A stretch of DNA of 5,817 nucleotides, from positions 1-5,817 of the forward strand of contig WQRM01000099.1 in NCBI GenBank assembly GCA_009786735.1. Direction: 5' to 3'. Both the position numbers and the translations under genes were made by a program. The DNA comes from Oscillospiraceae bacterium (GTDB lineage Bacteria; Bacillota; Clostridia; Oscillospirales; Acutalibacteraceae). Below are positions 5,560 through 5,817 of the stretch, one piece after another; position 1 is the stretch's first letter, and every line of letters begins with the position of its first letter. The notes below the pieces were generated by a model, which worked only from the letters and a program-made list of their open reading frames with translations, was not told the origin of the DNA and made no database searches.

Positions 5560-5588
5560 CCCCCACCGGCGCATCCGCGCCACCTCCC
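5559..5588 (+). repeat. Left 30-bp terminal inverted repeat
   Basis: It matches 5734-5763 perfectly in reverse complement. Its first base, A5559, is the last base of the TGA stop of the deacetylase-like gene. Its inner end CCTCCC can also pair with GGGAGG at 5634-5639. Confidence 0.9.
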
Positions 5589-5733
5589 ACTGGGGTCCCC
5601 GCGAAACCTGTTTCGTGGGGTGGTTCACCAAGGGGGAGGCACAAAGGCTCTGCGTTGATTGGCATCCCGCATGCTTGCGACCTGCAAAGCATCTTAATAA
5701 AACCAGCCCGCTCAGTTGATGCCTCCCCCTTGG

Positions 5734-5763
5734 GGGAGGTGGCGCGGATGCGCCGGTGGGGGT
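5734..5763 (-). repeat. Right 30-bp terminal inverted repeat
   Basis: This is the exact reverse complement of 5559-5588, ending GGTGGGGGT. Its outer edge is only 3 bases before the AAAGGA ribosome binding site (5767-5772) of the next gene. Confidence 0.9.
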
Positions 5764-5779
5764 AAGAAAGGACAAGCCC

Positions 5780-5817
5780 ATGAAAAAACTCATCGCGCTC
5801 ATCTTCGTCTTGCTGTT
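5780..5817 (+). CDS. Start of an exported protein, possibly a lipoprotein (3' truncated by window edge)
   Basis: Only twelve full codons are visible: MKKLIALIFVLL. They form the basic n-region and hydrophobic core of a signal peptide. The ATG lies 7 bases after AAAGGA (5767-5772). Similar openings are common in clostridial lipoproteins, but the lipobox region is beyond the window. No promoter is evident between the repeat and this start, so transcription must cross or begin inside the repeat. Confidence 0.7.
   Translation, partial: MKKLIALIFVLL

Larger units (their letters stand above)
5559..5763. repeat. 205-bp MITE-like element with perfect 30-bp terminal inverted repeats
   Basis: The left arm 5559-5588 (beginning ACCCCCACCGGCGCATCC) is the exact reverse complement of the right arm 5734-5763 over 30 bases. 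Inside are further inverted copies. The segment 5628-5641 (CCAAGGGGGAGGCA) is the reverse complement of 5720-5733. A near-palindrome lies at 5597-5620 (CCCCGCGAAAC and GTTTCGTGGGG, one G-U pair), and an 8-bp palindrome lies at 5722-5739. The centre (about 5642-5719) is not repetitive and has no credible gene. There is no transposase and no clear target-site duplication. The size and structure fit a non-autonomous transposable or REP/MITE-type repeat. As RNA it would fold strongly and could act as a 3' end or spacer structure. Confidence 0.82.

Noticed and set aside
5556..5765. Small + strand frame inside the inverted-repeat element
   Set aside because: It consists almost entirely of translated terminal repeats, lacks a good RBS, and overlaps the upstream stop.
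5188..5802. Open frame of 204 codons on the - strand spanning the deacetylase-like gene and the inverted repeat
   Set aside because: It crosses both repeat arms and the opposite strand of a gene with family similarity. The predicted protein is low-complexity Arg/Gln-rich sequence.

Overview
The window looks like chromosomal DNA of a GC-rich Gram-positive anaerobe, most likely an uncultured member of the Clostridia (Oscillospirales-like). This is inferred from strong AGGAGG ribosome binding sites, frequent GTG/TTG starts, lipobox-type and signal-peptide proteins, an ECF sigma factor paired with a one-TM partner, a ComEA-like protein and a HisK-type PHP phosphatase. Every credible gene is on the + strand. 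No rRNA, tRNA, CRISPR array or transposase gene was found.

Layout: (1) 1-844, the 3' end of an unrecognised gene, then a small secreted, membrane-anchored protein ending in a clean hairpin terminator. (2) 930-2326, an extended -10 promoter, an ECF sigma factor (GTG start) and an overlapping single-pass membrane protein (TTG start) that is its probable regulator, closed by a terminator. (3) 2315-4344, a near-consensus promoter whose -35 box lies in that terminator, then a ComEA-like DNA-binding membrane protein and, nine bases after its stop codon, an unusual 470-codon frame. In that frame a lipoprotein runs in frame into a complete PHP-family histidinol-phosphatase domain that has its own internal RBS and ATG. 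(4) 4345-5559, a structured spacer, a histidine-phosphatase (phosphoglycerate-mutase-like) gene, and a short membrane-anchored polysaccharide-deacetylase-like protein whose catalytic motifs are degenerate. (5) 5559-5763, a 205-bp non-coding element with perfect 30-bp terminal inverted repeats, whose first base is the last base of the preceding stop codon. (6) From 5780, the start of another exported protein, cut off by the window edge.

The genes do not form one recognisable pathway. The sigma factor and its partner are a regulatory pair. Several neighbours (272-844, 1564-2271, 2377-2922, the lipoprotein half at 2932 and 5068-5559) are exported or membrane-tethered, so an envelope theme is plausible, but co-regulation cannot be shown from sequence alone. 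The points most worth a second look are the lipoprotein/PHP fusion, the degenerate deacetylase abutting the repeat, and the repeat itself.
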